Program-made: the position numbers and the translations under genes
From: an uncultured Fluviicola sp.
GTDB taxonomy: Bacteria > Bacteroidota > Bacteroidia > Flavobacteriales_D > Crocinitomicaceae
NCBI RefSeq assembly: GCF_902168135.1
Contig: NZ_CABHOL010000017.1
Span: forward strand, 124,001 to 188,000
Direction: 5' to 3'
DNA: 64,000 nucleotides
Shown here: piece after piece, positions 32,906-42,091 of the stretch
Numbering within the stretch: the stretch's first letter is position 1
Layout: every line of letters begins with the position of its first letter
Notes under the pieces: generated by a model
What the model was told of the DNA's origin: nothing
The model's input: only the letters and a program-made list of their open reading frames with translations
The model's database searches: none

Positions 32906-33481
32906 ATGAAAAATTGGTTGTTTTTGAGTTTAATCACTTTACTGCTCACTTCCTGTGGGGAGGAGAAGGAAGTGCATGAAACGGAAATTTACGAGATCCG
33001 GTCGATTGGTACACTTTCCACCACGGAGTATACGTTGGGAAAGATCATTCACTGGAACGACGAAGGAGAATGGTATACCTATGGCGATCGGAAAATTCTT
33101 CTGAGCTGTAAAGCTACCGTGAAGGCTGGTGTGAATCTGAATGCCATTAAAGAATCCGATATTCAGGTGGATGGAAAGAAAATTACCATTCAGCTTCCTC
33201 CTCCGGAAATTGTGTCTTTTGAAATGGACCCGGATTTGGTTCGTACCGAAATGACGGATGTCAACGGTTTTCGATCTGATTTTTCGCAAGTGGATAAATC
33301 AAAAGTCCTGCAGAAGGGAGAAGAATCTATTCGTAAAGACCTCCAAAAACTAAATATTCTCGATGAAGCGGAGCAAAATGCAAAGATTTTCATCGTTGAC
33401 TTTTATAAGAACCTGGGATTTGAACAAGTAATCGTACATGAAACTCCAAAAGATAAGAGAAATACGAACATTGATCATTAG
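32906..33481 (+). CDS. DUF4230 lipoprotein
   Basis: A 191-residue lipoprotein with the signal MKNWLFLSLITLLLTSCGEE, whose lipobox LTSC predicts lipidation at the cysteine. The rest is a DUF4230 domain, seen in YEIRSIGTLSTTEYTLGKII, KILLSCKATVKAGVNL and DIQVDGKKITIQLPPPEIV. The function is unknown. An upstream in-frame TTG gives four more codons, but the signal peptide points to the ATG at 32906. The gene overlaps the following DUF4230 gene by 44 bases, so the two are translationally coupled. They are divergent paralogues. Confidence 0.88.
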   Translation: MKNWLFLSLITLLLTSCGEEKEVHETEIYEIRSIGTLSTTEYTLGKIIHWNDEGEWYTYGDRKILLSCKATVKAGVNLNAIKESDIQVDGKKITIQLPPPEIVSFEMDPDLVRTEMTDVNGFRSDFSQVDKSKVLQKGEESIRKDLQKLNILDEAEQNAKIFIVDFYKNLGFEQVIVHETPKDKRNTNIDH

Positions 33482-34097
33482 ATTGCTGATTGTAGGATTG
33501 ATAGCATTCGGTGGATACTGGATTTATCAATTATTCTTCAAAGGGCCGGCTAGTGATGAAATTGTTCTGGAGGAAACTCCCCTGAAGGTCGAGCAAATAC
33601 GTTCGATCCTCGAATTGAATACCCTGAAGTTCCAGGATGAGGCCGTGGTGGATTCCGTAGAATATTACAAATCGGAAAGTGAGGTGCTTTGGGGAACCTT
33701 GGACAAGTTAACCGATCCGAACCAGTTCAAGCATGGCCTGCATCCAAACGGTGTGAAAAGAAGGTTGACACTGATCGTAAGGGGAGAATTACTTTACGGT
33801 GTAGATTTGAAAAGAAAGGATTTTCAATTCCTTCCGAAAGGGGATACTTTGACAATTGTCATTCCGCAGCCCGAACTGCTTTCTGTTTCAATCAATCCGA
33901 AAGGAACCGAAGTGTACCTCGAAAATGGCGACTGGCAGGATTACGAGCGGGCAGGTTTGCAGCGAAAAGCACGAAATAAGATGATAGCTTCCGGAGAACG
34001 CTTAAAACTTCCTGAAAGAGCAAAGGCACCACTGGAAAAAGCACTGCGGACTTTGGTAAAGACGGATAAAACACTGATCATTAAATTTGAAAACTAA
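33438..34097 (+). CDS. DUF4230 membrane-anchored protein
   Basis: A 219-residue paralogue of the preceding gene. Instead of a lipobox it has an uncleaved N-terminal helix (about residues 13-34, LIIRLLIVGLIAFGGYWIY), so it should be tethered to the inner membrane with its domain in the periplasm. The DUF4230 pattern is KVEQIRSILELNTLKFQDEA, LIVRGELLYGVDLKRKDFQF and TLTIVIPQPELLSVSINP. The start is inside the previous gene. Its stop is followed directly by the ATG of CapA at 34098. Confidence 0.87.
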   Translation: MKLQKIREIRTLIIRLLIVGLIAFGGYWIYQLFFKGPASDEIVLEETPLKVEQIRSILELNTLKFQDEAVVDSVEYYKSESEVLWGTLDKLTDPNQFKHGLHPNGVKRRLTLIVRGELLYGVDLKRKDFQFLPKGDTLTIVIPQPELLSVSINPKGTEVYLENGDWQDYERAGLQRKARNKMIASGERLKLPERAKAPLEKALRTLVKTDKTLIIKFEN

Positions 34098-35462
34098 ATG
34101 AAATACTTTATACCCGTTCTGATTGTTGTTTTCAGTTTTGGAGCTTCTTTCGGGCAATCGGATTCATCCCGGCTGAACTTTTTGTTTGTAGGCGATATCA
34201 TGCAGCACGGCGGACAAATTGCAGGAGCCTATCATGCAAAGAAAGATGCTTACGATTACCGTGACTGCTTCCAATTTGTGAAACCGCTCATTAAAAATGC
34301 GGATATTTCCATTGCAAACCTGGAAGTAACGCATGCCGGAAAACCATACAAAGGTTACCCGCAGTTTTCCGCACCGCCTGAATTGTCTGAAGGATTGGTG
34401 GATGCAGGTTTCAATGTTATCATCACTGCAAATAATCACAGTTGCGACGGAGGTTCGAAAGGTGTGGTGAAAACATTGGATGTACTGGATCGATTGGGAG
34501 TAAAACATACGGGAACATTTCGGAATAAGGAAGAACGAACCCGGAATTATCCCTTGTTGGTGGAAAAAAATGGATTTCGCGTAGCGGTTCTGAATTACAC
34601 TTATGGAACAAATGGTTTATCGGTTGCGGCTCCATTGATCATTAATTACATTGATAGTGCGGTCATGCAGGCAGATTTCAAAAAAGCCCGCGAAATGAAA
34701 GTCGATCTGATCGTTTGCACTTTGCATTGGGGAACGGAATACCAGTCTTTACCGAATGCTTATCAGAAGAATTGGGAAAAATTCTGTTACGACCAGGGAG
34801 CCGACATGGTGATTGGAGGCCATCCGCACGTGTTGCAGCCGGTTGAAGTGAAAGAGATTGAAGGGGAAAAGAAATTGACAGCGTGGTCATTGGGAAATTT
34901 TGTTTCTAATCAGCGCGACCGGACCAAAGATGGTGGAATGATTCTGATGGCTGAAGTGAATAAATCCTCTGGTAAGGCTGTGTTGGGAAAGGTAGAGCAT
35001 GTTTTTACCTGGGTTTTCCCAAGACAGGAAGCAGTTGTAAAGCCTTTTTACATTTTGCCGGATTTTGATTACAATAAGTACCGCCCGGATTTCCTGGGTG
35101 GAGAATCTAAGGCAAAATACGACCTCTTTTTTTCAGATTCGAGAGCATTGTTTAAAGAGCATTCCAAAGGAACAAGCGAGTACGTGGTTTCAGATCCGGT
35201 TATCACAAATCTTTACAGCAAGTTGCTGAAAGGGTATTATGCTCAGGAATATCCTGTTGAAGTTTATAAGAATGCGGAAATTATCCAGCCGGGTTTCAAA
35301 CAATTAATTCATAAAGTGCTGGGTGCCGATGGCGAATATCATTGGGTGGTCGGTTACTTTGAAACCGAATCGGAAGTGGAAAAAGCTCCAATTCCTGAAG
35401 CATTTATAGCCCAGCCTAAAACGGTTTTCATTTCACCAACAGCATATAAAGTCATTAAATGA
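34098..35462 (+). CDS. CapA family (poly-gamma-glutamate synthesis type) phosphoesterase
   Basis: A 454-residue secreted metallophosphoesterase-fold protein. A signal peptide (MKYFIPVLIVVFSFGASFGQ) is followed by the CapA/PGA_cap domain with FVGDIMQHGGQ, ISIANLEVTHAG, ITANNHSCDGG and VIGGHPHVLQPVE, the metal-binding sequence blocks. The family was named for capsule synthesis, but most members occur without poly-gamma-glutamate genes and have unknown substrates. There are no capB or capC genes here. A C-terminal part of about 120 residues is extra. It overlaps folA by four bases (ATGA). Confidence 0.88.
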   Translation: MKYFIPVLIVVFSFGASFGQSDSSRLNFLFVGDIMQHGGQIAGAYHAKKDAYDYRDCFQFVKPLIKNADISIANLEVTHAGKPYKGYPQFSAPPELSEGLVDAGFNVIITANNHSCDGGSKGVVKTLDVLDRLGVKHTGTFRNKEERTRNYPLLVEKNGFRVAVLNYTYGTNGLSVAAPLIINYIDSAVMQADFKKAREMKVDLIVCTLHWGTEYQSLPNAYQKNWEKFCYDQGADMVIGGHPHVLQPVEVKEIEGEKKLTAWSLGNFVSNQRDRTKDGGMILMAEVNKSSGKAVLGKVEHVFTWVFPRQEAVVKPFYILPDFDYNKYRPDFLGGESKAKYDLFFSDSRALFKEHSKGTSEYVVSDPVITNLYSKLLKGYYAQEYPVEVYKNAEIIQPGFKQLIHKVLGADGEYHWVVGYFETESEVEKAPIPEAFIAQPKTVFISPTAYKVIK

Positions 35463-35965
35463 AGGTATCATTGATCGTTGCCATGGACAACGAACGCGGA
35501 ATTGGGAAAAACAACGATTTGATGTGGCATCTGCCCGCAGATATGAAGTTTTTTAAAGAAACTACAACCGGTCATATTGTAGTTACCGGCCGTAAAAATT
35601 ACGATTCCATTCCGGAACGTTTTCGTCCGCTTCCGAACAGGGAAAATGCAGTTTTGACAAGGAATGCGGATTATGAAGCTCCCGGGGCTTTGATGTTTCC
35701 GTCCCTGGAAGCCTGTTTAAAGCATTATGAAAATGAAACAGAAAGAACGGTGTTTATTATCGGTGGCGGACAGATCTACAAGGAAGCGATGGAACTAAAT
35801 GTTCTCGATGAAATGTACATTACGCATGTGGACCATGTCTATGGAGCTGATACCTTCTTCCCGGATTTTGATGAATCAAAATGGAATGTGGAAACTGTTT
35901 TTCAGCAGGGAGCAGATGAGAAGCATGCTGTTGGGTTTGAAGTAAAGAAGTATATTAGAAAATAA
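35459..35965 (+). CDS. folA: Dihydrofolate reductase
   Basis: Dihydrofolate reductase reduces dihydrofolate to tetrahydrofolate with NADPH, closing the cycle with thymidylate synthase (thyA at 6.4-7.2 kb). The 168-residue protein has the usual opening VAMDNERGIGKNNDLMWHLP, with the Trp of the Met20 loop, the NADPH-binding VTGRKNYDSIPERFRPLPNR and FIIGGGQIYKEAM. The start ATG overlaps the CapA stop (ATGA), indicating translational coupling. Its presence as the last gene of a run with CapA, DUF4230 and M20 genes is probably historical rather than functional. Confidence 0.96.
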   Translation: MKVSLIVAMDNERGIGKNNDLMWHLPADMKFFKETTTGHIVVTGRKNYDSIPERFRPLPNRENAVLTRNADYEAPGALMFPSLEACLKHYENETERTVFIIGGGQIYKEAMELNVLDEMYITHVDHVYGADTFFPDFDESKWNVETVFQQGADEKHAVGFEVKKYIRK

Positions 35966-35987
35966 TTAAATACTATAGTTAGGAGCT

Positions 35988-36015
35988 GTGAGGACGGGAG
36001 ATATCGCGTCCCCAC
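35988..36015. repeat. Degenerate REP-like hairpin
   Basis: GTGAGGACG pairs with CGTCCCCAC with one mismatch around a changed centre. It has the same outer sequence as the hairpins at 15.0 and 27.6 kb and lies 22 bases after the folA stop. Confidence 0.65.
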
Positions 36016-36073
36016 TGTATTGTATTTATGCCGTTGATTGTTGAAACATTTTCCCATTTTGTTCAAAACCATC

Positions 36074-36104
36074 TTGCCCTCCCGATTCCCATTGACTAAC
36101 TTTG
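36074..36104 (+). promoter_or_regulatory. Promoter for topB (TTG, 20 bases, TAACTTTG)
   Basis: TTG at 36074-36076 and TAACTTTG at 36097-36104, only six bases before the ATG at 36111. Transcription would start at or next to the start codon. Confidence 0.7.
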
Positions 36105-36110
36105 CTAGTT

Positions 36111-38234
36111 ATGAAATTGTGCATTGCCGAAAAGCCCTCCGTAGCCCGAGATATCGCAGAAGTCATTGGTGCCAAACAGCGTCATGATGGCTTTTACGAA
36201 GGAAATGGTTATTGGGTAACCTGGACTTTCGGGCATTTATGCACACTCAAAGAACCACACGATTATCACGAAAAGTGGAAATACTGGAAGCTGGAAGATC
36301 TTCCCATTATTCCTGAGAAATTCGGAATTAAATTGATAGAAGATTCCGGTGTCAAAAAGCAATTCTCTATTATTGAAAGACTGGTTTCCTCTTGTGAGGA
36401 AGTCATTAACTGCGGCGATGCCGGGCAGGAAGGAGAATTAATCCAACGCTGGGTTTTGTCAAAGGCAAAATGCAAGGTTCCTATAAAACGTTTGTGGATT
36501 TCATCTTTGACTGAAGAAGCGATCCGGGAAGGATTCCAGGCTTTGAAAACAGGAGAACAATACCAAAATCTATATGCTGCCGGAAGCGCAAGAGCAATTG
36601 GCGACTGGTTGTTGGGAATGAATGCAACTCGTTTGTTTACCAAGAAATTCGGGCAGGGGAAGGCAACTTTGTCAATTGGCCGGGTTCAAACCCCGACTTT
36701 AGCCATGATAGTGACGCGCCAAAAGGAAATTGACGCTTTTCGTTCGGAGGAATACTGGGAGTTGAAAACCCTTTACCGCGAAACAGAATTCTCGGCTTCC
36801 ATTGATCGTTTGAGAACTCAGGAAAAGGCCGATAAAGGATTGGCTTATTTGCAACAGCATCCCTTTGAGATTACTTCCTTCGAACAGAAAGAAGGAAAGG
36901 AAGGGAATCCGCGCTTATTCGATTTGACTTCCTTACAGGTGGAATCGAATAAAAAAATCGGGAATTCAGCTGAAGAAACACTGAAAATTGTTCAGAGTTT
37001 ATACGAAAAGAAATTGGTAACCTATCCGCGTGTGGATACGACTTACCTGAGTGAAGACCTTCATCCGAAGATTGATGGTATTATGAAGGGACTAACGTAT
37101 TATTCACGCTTCACAGAGCCTGTTTTGGCAAAACCGATTCCAAAGCTGAAAACAGTTTTCGACGATAAGAAAGTAACGGATCACCACGCAATTATTCCTA
37201 CCGGAGTTCAGCCAAGCGGTTTGAGCCACCCGGAACAGCAGATTTACGATATGATCGTGCGGCGTTTTATAGCGGCGTTTTACCCGGAATGTAAAGTTTC
37301 GAACACGACGGTTCTTGGAAAAGTAGGTCAGATTGAATTCAAGGCTACCGGAAAACAGATCATTGAGCCGGGTTGGCGTGTGGTTTGGGAGGAAACCAGG
37401 GAATCTGATTCCGAAGGAAAAAAAGCGGTTGAGAAGCCCGAACAAACCATGCCTCATTTTGAAGAAGGCGAGAGCGGACCGCACCAGCCATTTATTCACC
37501 AGGGAAAAACAAGTCCGCCTAAACCATATACCGAAGCAACTTTGCTGAGGGCAATGGAAACAGCAGGGAAAATGGTTGATGATGAGGAGCTGCGCGACAT
37601 GATGAAGGAAAACGGAATTGGCCGGCCCGCAACACGGGCGAACATCATTGAAACCTTATTCAAGCGTAAATACATCGAAAAGAAACGCAAGAACCTCATT
37701 GCTACCAGCACAGGAGTTGGTTTGATCGATACGATTCAAAACGAGCTTTTGAAAAGTGCGGAATTAACCGGGCAGTGGGAACGTAAATTGCGTTTGATCG
37801 AAAAAGGCGAATATGACCTCGAACAATTCAAGCGTGAATTGATGATCATGGTCCGCGAATTAACAGATGAGGTGATTTTCTCCCAGGCTCCTGTTCGCAT
37901 TCAACTGCATACGGATCAGCCGGCGGCGGTAGTTAAGGAGAAAAAGGAACGTAAGAAAGCAGAAAAGCAAAGTATCGCTGATTTGGATTGTCCGAAATGC
38001 AAAACCAGCAAATTGATGACCGGTAAACGCGGAATCGGCTGCAGTAACTTTAAGGTTTGCGGATTCATGGTGCCTTTTGAATTACTGGGTAAAAAGCTCA
38101 CGGAAAAACAACTTACAGATCTTATTTCCAAAGGAAAAACCGGAAAGATGAAAGGCTTGTTAATTCCGGGTTCACATCAGGTAATTGAAGGATCAATTTC
38201 CCTGGATGAAAACTTTAATATCACGGTAGTTTAA
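36111..38234 (+). CDS. topB: DNA topoisomerase III
   Basis: A type IA topoisomerase that passes single DNA strands to decatenate DNA and that works with RecQ-type helicases. The 707-residue protein has the TOPRIM domain (CIAEKPSVARDIAEVIGA, NCGDAGQEGELIQRW) and the active-site tyrosine in LVTYPRVDTTYLSED. It also has GRPATRANIIETLFKR, and a C-terminal zinc-ribbon-like repeat (LDCPKCKTSKLMTG, GCSNFKVCGF). The start ATG at 36111 is preferred over the in-frame TTG at 36102, which lies inside the promoter. A hairpin at 38261-38296 probably ends transcription. Confidence 0.94.
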   Translation: MKLCIAEKPSVARDIAEVIGAKQRHDGFYEGNGYWVTWTFGHLCTLKEPHDYHEKWKYWKLEDLPIIPEKFGIKLIEDSGVKKQFSIIERLVSSCEEVINCGDAGQEGELIQRWVLSKAKCKVPIKRLWISSLTEEAIREGFQALKTGEQYQNLYAAGSARAIGDWLLGMNATRLFTKKFGQGKATLSIGRVQTPTLAMIVTRQKEIDAFRSEEYWELKTLYRETEFSASIDRLRTQEKADKGLAYLQQHPFEITSFEQKEGKEGNPRLFDLTSLQVESNKKIGNSAEETLKIVQSLYEKKLVTYPRVDTTYLSEDLHPKIDGIMKGLTYYSRFTEPVLAKPIPKLKTVFDDKKVTDHHAIIPTGVQPSGLSHPEQQIYDMIVRRFIAAFYPECKVSNTTVLGKVGQIEFKATGKQIIEPGWRVVWEETRESDSEGKKAVEKPEQTMPHFEEGESGPHQPFIHQGKTSPPKPYTEATLLRAMETAGKMVDDEELRDMMKENGIGRPATRANIIETLFKRKYIEKKRKNLIATSTGVGLIDTIQNELLKSAELTGQWERKLRLIEKGEYDLEQFKRELMIMVRELTDEVIFSQAPVRIQLHTDQPAAVVKEKKERKKAEKQSIADLDCPKCKTSKLMTGKRGIGCSNFKVCGFMVPFELLGKKLTEKQLTDLISKGKTGKMKGLLIPGSHQVIEGSISLDENFNITVV

Positions 38235-38260
38235 GCGCAGCAAATAAAGACTTAACGACC

Positions 38261-38296
38261 CGTCATATCATGAAATCATGTTTTCGTGATATAACG
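38261..38296. terminator. Imperfect inverted repeat between topB and the LytTR regulator gene
   Basis: CGTCATATCATGAAA and TTTTCGTGATATAACG pair with two mismatches around TCATG, between convergent genes. No strong T-run follows, so the terminator role is likely but not certain. Confidence 0.5.
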
Positions 38297-38306
38297 AAGA
38301 AGGTTG

Positions 38307-39038
38307 TTATACATGCATCAATCGCTGCATCAGCAGGTCTTTTCGTGATTTGGAAACCGGGATTTGTGAACCATTGTCCAAAACAAGCATGTTATATTCC
38401 TTTTGGAATTTTTTGATGTATTTCAAATTAAGCAGAAAAGAATGGTGCACACGCATGAATTTCGATTCCGGGAGCATGGTTTCGAAAACCTTTAAATTCT
38501 TTGAACTGGTGATATGCTCGCTTGTTGTTTGGATCATGGTATATTTACCATCTGCTTTGAGGTAGACAATATCATCAATCTTTAGAAATATAATTGCATC
38601 CAATCCGGTAATCCCGATCATGTCGGACCTAACCAGGTTTTCTTCCGTTTTATCCGGAGAGTCGGTTTGAGTTTCTGCGGTTTGGGCATCTACATCCTGT
38701 ATGCGCTGTATGCAATTTCTTAAATCCGATGAGTTGATGGGTTTCAACAGGTAATCGAAAGCCCCTTTCCGGATGGCAGCAATAGCATGCTCATCATAAG
38801 CTGTGATGAACACAACTTTTGTTTCAAAGGGGATTTCATCAACCAGGTCAAAACTGGTCCCGGATTGCAATTGAATATCTAAAAATGCCACGTCGATGCT
38901 TCTTTCATCGAAAACCTGCTTTGCCTCTTCAACAGTTGCAACACTGGCAACGATTTCAATTGCCGGATCGATCTTATGGAGCAATGCAGCAAGACCTTCT
39001 CTGCTGATTCGGATATCATCTAAAATGAGTGCTTTCAC
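38307..39038 (-). CDS. LytTR-family response regulator
   Basis: A 243-residue DNA-binding regulator. The receiver domain (1-120) has the acidic pair at Asp7-Asp8, the phospho-acceptor Asp54 in VAFLDIQLQSG, and the conserved Lys in YLLKPINSS. A short acidic linker follows. The LytTR domain (about 145-243) has IVYLKADGKYTMIQT and FMRVHHSFLLNLKYIKKF. It is translated 11 bases after its cognate kinase gene on the same strand, forming a two-component system. Target genes are unknown, and no repeated LytTR-type sites were recognised near the pair. Confidence 0.93.
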   Translation of the reverse strand: MKALILDDIRISREGLAALLHKIDPAIEIVASVATVEEAKQVFDERSIDVAFLDIQLQSGTSFDLVDEIPFETKVVFITAYDEHAIAAIRKGAFDYLLKPINSSDLRNCIQRIQDVDAQTAETQTDSPDKTEENLVRSDMIGITGLDAIIFLKIDDIVYLKADGKYTMIQTTSEHITSSKNLKVFETMLPESKFMRVHHSFLLNLKYIKKFQKEYNMLVLDNGSQIPVSKSRKDLLMQRLMHV

Positions 39039-39049
39039 AGTTTCAAGAA

Positions 39050-42049
39050 TTAAATTTCAAGCATTTCTTCATTCACTATAGGAATCTTGAAAATGACGGT
39101 AGTTCCGTTGTTATCCGGTTTGTCAATAATCTCAAAGATAACGGAATATTGATACTTTGCTTTTAACAAGTTAATTTTATCGAGTACCATATTCCAGCCG
39201 TGAGAAATATGGTTTGCACGATAGGAATTGATGCGTTTGGCTTCCTGCCTTCCGACTCCATTGTCATCTATCTTCAGGATGATGGAATCCCCTTCCTGGT
39301 ACCCTTCAATAATCAGTTTTTTATTCCCTTTTTTGTGAGCCAATCCATGAACAAGAGCATTTTCAACAGTTGGCTGTATGAGAAGGGTTGGAATTTTTAA
39401 ATGAAGCAGGTTCTCGGGAATGGTAACTTCTACTCCGAGTGTTTCTTCGAAGCGGAATCGTTCTACTGCAATGTACGATTTCAGCAATTCTACTTCATCG
39501 CGGAGCGTAATGAAGGAATTATCACTCTGCTGCAGGAATTTTCGAAGCAGGCTGGAGAAATCACTCAATGCGTACTCTGCTTCTTCCTGTTTTCCCATTA
39601 CAATCAGGTATTGGATATTGTTCAAACAATTGAAAATGAAATGCGGGTTCATTTTTGCCTGAATAGCCTTTAATTTTAACTCGAACATCGTGTTTTTATG
39701 CTCACTGTCTTTGAGTTCCTGGTCTTTTGAAATCTGGATGCGTTTGTAGGTCAATAGGAAAATGAGCAGGAAAACCAATCCGAAAGCCAATAGTCTGAAC
39801 CAAAGTGTTTCATAAATGTGCTTTTCAATTTTGAAGGCATAAATAATTTCGTTCGGGCTATGATCATTAAAACCATCTATTCCGCGCATATATACCTTGT
39901 ATTCACCGGGAGGAAGCATTTTAAAGCTGATTTCTCCTTTTTTGGTAGGTGAGCTCCATTCATCCTTAATATCCGGACCAACTAATTTGTATTGATAGTG
40001 CAGATTGTAGAAGTGTGTAAAATTCGGGCAGTAATACTGAAGATTGATGGTATGTGTATTTCGAGGGAAAACATGATCAGATAATGGTTGGATTTTATCG
40101 TTTACAACAACCTCTTTTAAAAAAGGACGTAATTTGCGGTACTTTGGAATTTCGAAGAAACTAACCAAAACGCCCTGGATTGTAGGGAAATAGAAATGCT
40201 TATGATCACTTGTGTAGTAGTTATTTTGGAATCCTCCGTTAAACTCTGTATTCAGGATGCCATCGTCTTGTCCTAACCTGAAGGGAATTAAAAAATTAAT
40301 TCTATGTGCCAGGAAATCATCAATCTTTTGTTCACTAATTACATAGAGTCCGTGGTTGGAAGAGATATATAAATTCCCGTTTTTATCCGGGGCTAAAGTG
40401 AAAATGTCGTTGTTTAGCAGGCAGTTTCGCATGCGGCTTAAAGGCCGTAATGTTTTATAATCCCAGTAGTATAATCCCCCGCCGTACGTCCCGACATAGA
40501 ATGTTCCGTCCTTTTTCTCATAGAAAGCACGAACTTCTTTTCCGTTTAATCCGTTTCGAATACCGAATTGTCTTTTAAGTTTCAGGTCTTCGGAGAAAAT
40601 AAAGAAACCGTCTTCACCACCAACCAAAATGTCTCCGTTCTTTAATTGGTAGAAGCAGATGACCAATCCTATCTTGTATGATTCAAATACGGGTTTAAGT
40701 TCCCTCGAACTTTCGCCTAATAAAATCCCGTGTTCTGTTCCTATCCAGATGCGTTTCTTTCTATCCTGGAAAATGGCGTGTACGGGGTTTTTATTGAGAT
40801 TTTTCGTAATGGTCTTAACCCGTTTGTTTTTCTTAAAAACCCATATTCCGGATCCCCAGGTCCCTGCCCAAACTTCATTGTTTATAGTTGCAAGACAAGA
40901 AAAATCCGTTCGTTCGGTATAGTATTTAGAGATAGAATGCTGTCCAAATTTGAAGATGCTTCCATGAGTTCCCGAAACAATTAATTTCTTCTCAGGGGTT
41001 TTTATAATGGAGCTGAGTGAAGATTCTATTAAAACGGATTCATTATAGATCGACATGCACTGTTTCATTTTGATCTGTAATAGTCCTTTGTCGCTGCTTC
41101 CTGCAAAAAGGAAGTTTTCATCCGCGTTGTAAAAGAGTGACAAGATTATTTTGCTGGGAAAATTGATGTTTTGTGATTCAAAAAACGGAAGGATGGGATT
41201 CTTATAGAAAAGTCCTTTGTGTGAAGAAACAAATATTTCTTTTTTCGGGCTAAAGGCAATGTCCGTGAAATGAGTGCCTTTTGAACCGTCTTTAAATGTT
41301 TGAGGAATCAATTTACCTTTATAACAGATAGCGATGCCATTCGGTCCGAGCAGGTAATTTTCCCCGGTATAGGGATTTCTTTTCGATCGGGAGTAAATTT
41401 CTTCAGACAGTTTTATCCACTTGGAGTTGCGTAAAACATAGGTTCCGGTTGGGTCTGAGAAGAAAGGGGTTTTACCAATAAAACCGACCCCGAAAATGCA
41501 TTCCCTGAAATTTATATTGGAAATAAGCTTACTGTTTTTAGATCCGAGTTTCAAAATGCGTAGTTCTTTTTTAGAGTTCACATAAACCACCGAATCGTGG
41601 TGAAAAGAAGCCCCGAAATTGTCACCTTTCAACAGCGTTTTAGTGACAGGAGAAATCTGAAACAGCTGCGAACTGTTATTGATTCCATAGAGTATGTTAG
41701 TCTTTTTATCCAGGAACATTTTGATGCACAGGATCTTCCTGCTTTCGTTCGTGGGATTGATATCTGTGAATGTTTGCCCGTTAAACTGAACTAATCCGTT
41801 GGCTGTTCCGATTAATAAATTCCCCGTTTTATCAGGTGTCATTGCTGCAATCTGATGCTGAGGAACTCCGTCTTCGGTTCCATAAACGCGGATGGTAAAA
41901 GGAGAATCGGTGTTTAGGGAAGGTTCGATAAGTTTTCCAAGTGGCTGGGCATAAGTTGAATATGTTGGAATGAAGGAAAGCCAAAGAATAGCCAACAGCA
42001 AACGGCCGATTGTAGTTTTAAGCTTTGGATATGTTGGTTTCCGACTCAT
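39050..42049 (-). CDS. Hybrid-free sensor kinase with seven-bladed propeller sensor (LytS-type kinase domain)
   Basis: A 999-residue membrane kinase. A signal-like N-terminus is followed by a large periplasmic region of two-component-regulator propeller repeats (GLVQFNGQTFTDINP, KKRIWIGTEHGILLGE, KNGNLYISSNHGLYVIS). A Y_Y_Y-type domain (YQYKLVGPDIKDEWSSP, PPGEYKVYMRG) and one membrane helix near residues 753-773 come next. The kinase domain is of the LytS/His_kinase class (MNPHFIFNCLNNIQYL, with the phospho-acceptor His), and the ATPase part is short (IDDNGVGR). Similar proteins without fused regulators often sense glycans or cell-wall state, but the ligand is unknown here. Confidence 0.92.
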   Translation of the reverse strand: MSRKPTYPKLKTTIGRLLLAILWLSFIPTYSTYAQPLGKLIEPSLNTDSPFTIRVYGTEDGVPQHQIAAMTPDKTGNLLIGTANGLVQFNGQTFTDINPTNESRKILCIKMFLDKKTNILYGINNSSQLFQISPVTKTLLKGDNFGASFHHDSVVYVNSKKELRILKLGSKNSKLISNINFRECIFGVGFIGKTPFFSDPTGTYVLRNSKWIKLSEEIYSRSKRNPYTGENYLLGPNGIAICYKGKLIPQTFKDGSKGTHFTDIAFSPKKEIFVSSHKGLFYKNPILPFFESQNINFPSKIILSLFYNADENFLFAGSSDKGLLQIKMKQCMSIYNESVLIESSLSSIIKTPEKKLIVSGTHGSIFKFGQHSISKYYTERTDFSCLATINNEVWAGTWGSGIWVFKKNKRVKTITKNLNKNPVHAIFQDRKKRIWIGTEHGILLGESSRELKPVFESYKIGLVICFYQLKNGDILVGGEDGFFIFSEDLKLKRQFGIRNGLNGKEVRAFYEKKDGTFYVGTYGGGLYYWDYKTLRPLSRMRNCLLNNDIFTLAPDKNGNLYISSNHGLYVISEQKIDDFLAHRINFLIPFRLGQDDGILNTEFNGGFQNNYYTSDHKHFYFPTIQGVLVSFFEIPKYRKLRPFLKEVVVNDKIQPLSDHVFPRNTHTINLQYYCPNFTHFYNLHYQYKLVGPDIKDEWSSPTKKGEISFKMLPPGEYKVYMRGIDGFNDHSPNEIIYAFKIEKHIYETLWFRLLAFGLVFLLIFLLTYKRIQISKDQELKDSEHKNTMFELKLKAIQAKMNPHFIFNCLNNIQYLIVMGKQEEAEYALSDFSSLLRKFLQQSDNSFITLRDEVELLKSYIAVERFRFEETLGVEVTIPENLLHLKIPTLLIQPTVENALVHGLAHKKGNKKLIIEGYQEGDSIILKIDDNGVGRQEAKRINSYRANHISHGWNMVLDKINLLKAKYQYSVIFEIIDKPDNNGTTVIFKIPIVNEEMLEI

Positions 42050-42091
42050 ACTACGAAGTTAATACTACTTAACCATTTTTTTAGTCAGAAT

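Noticed and set aside
34098-35462. A poly-gamma-glutamate capsule locus
   Set aside because: Only the CapA-like gene is present; the synthesising genes capB and capC are absent.
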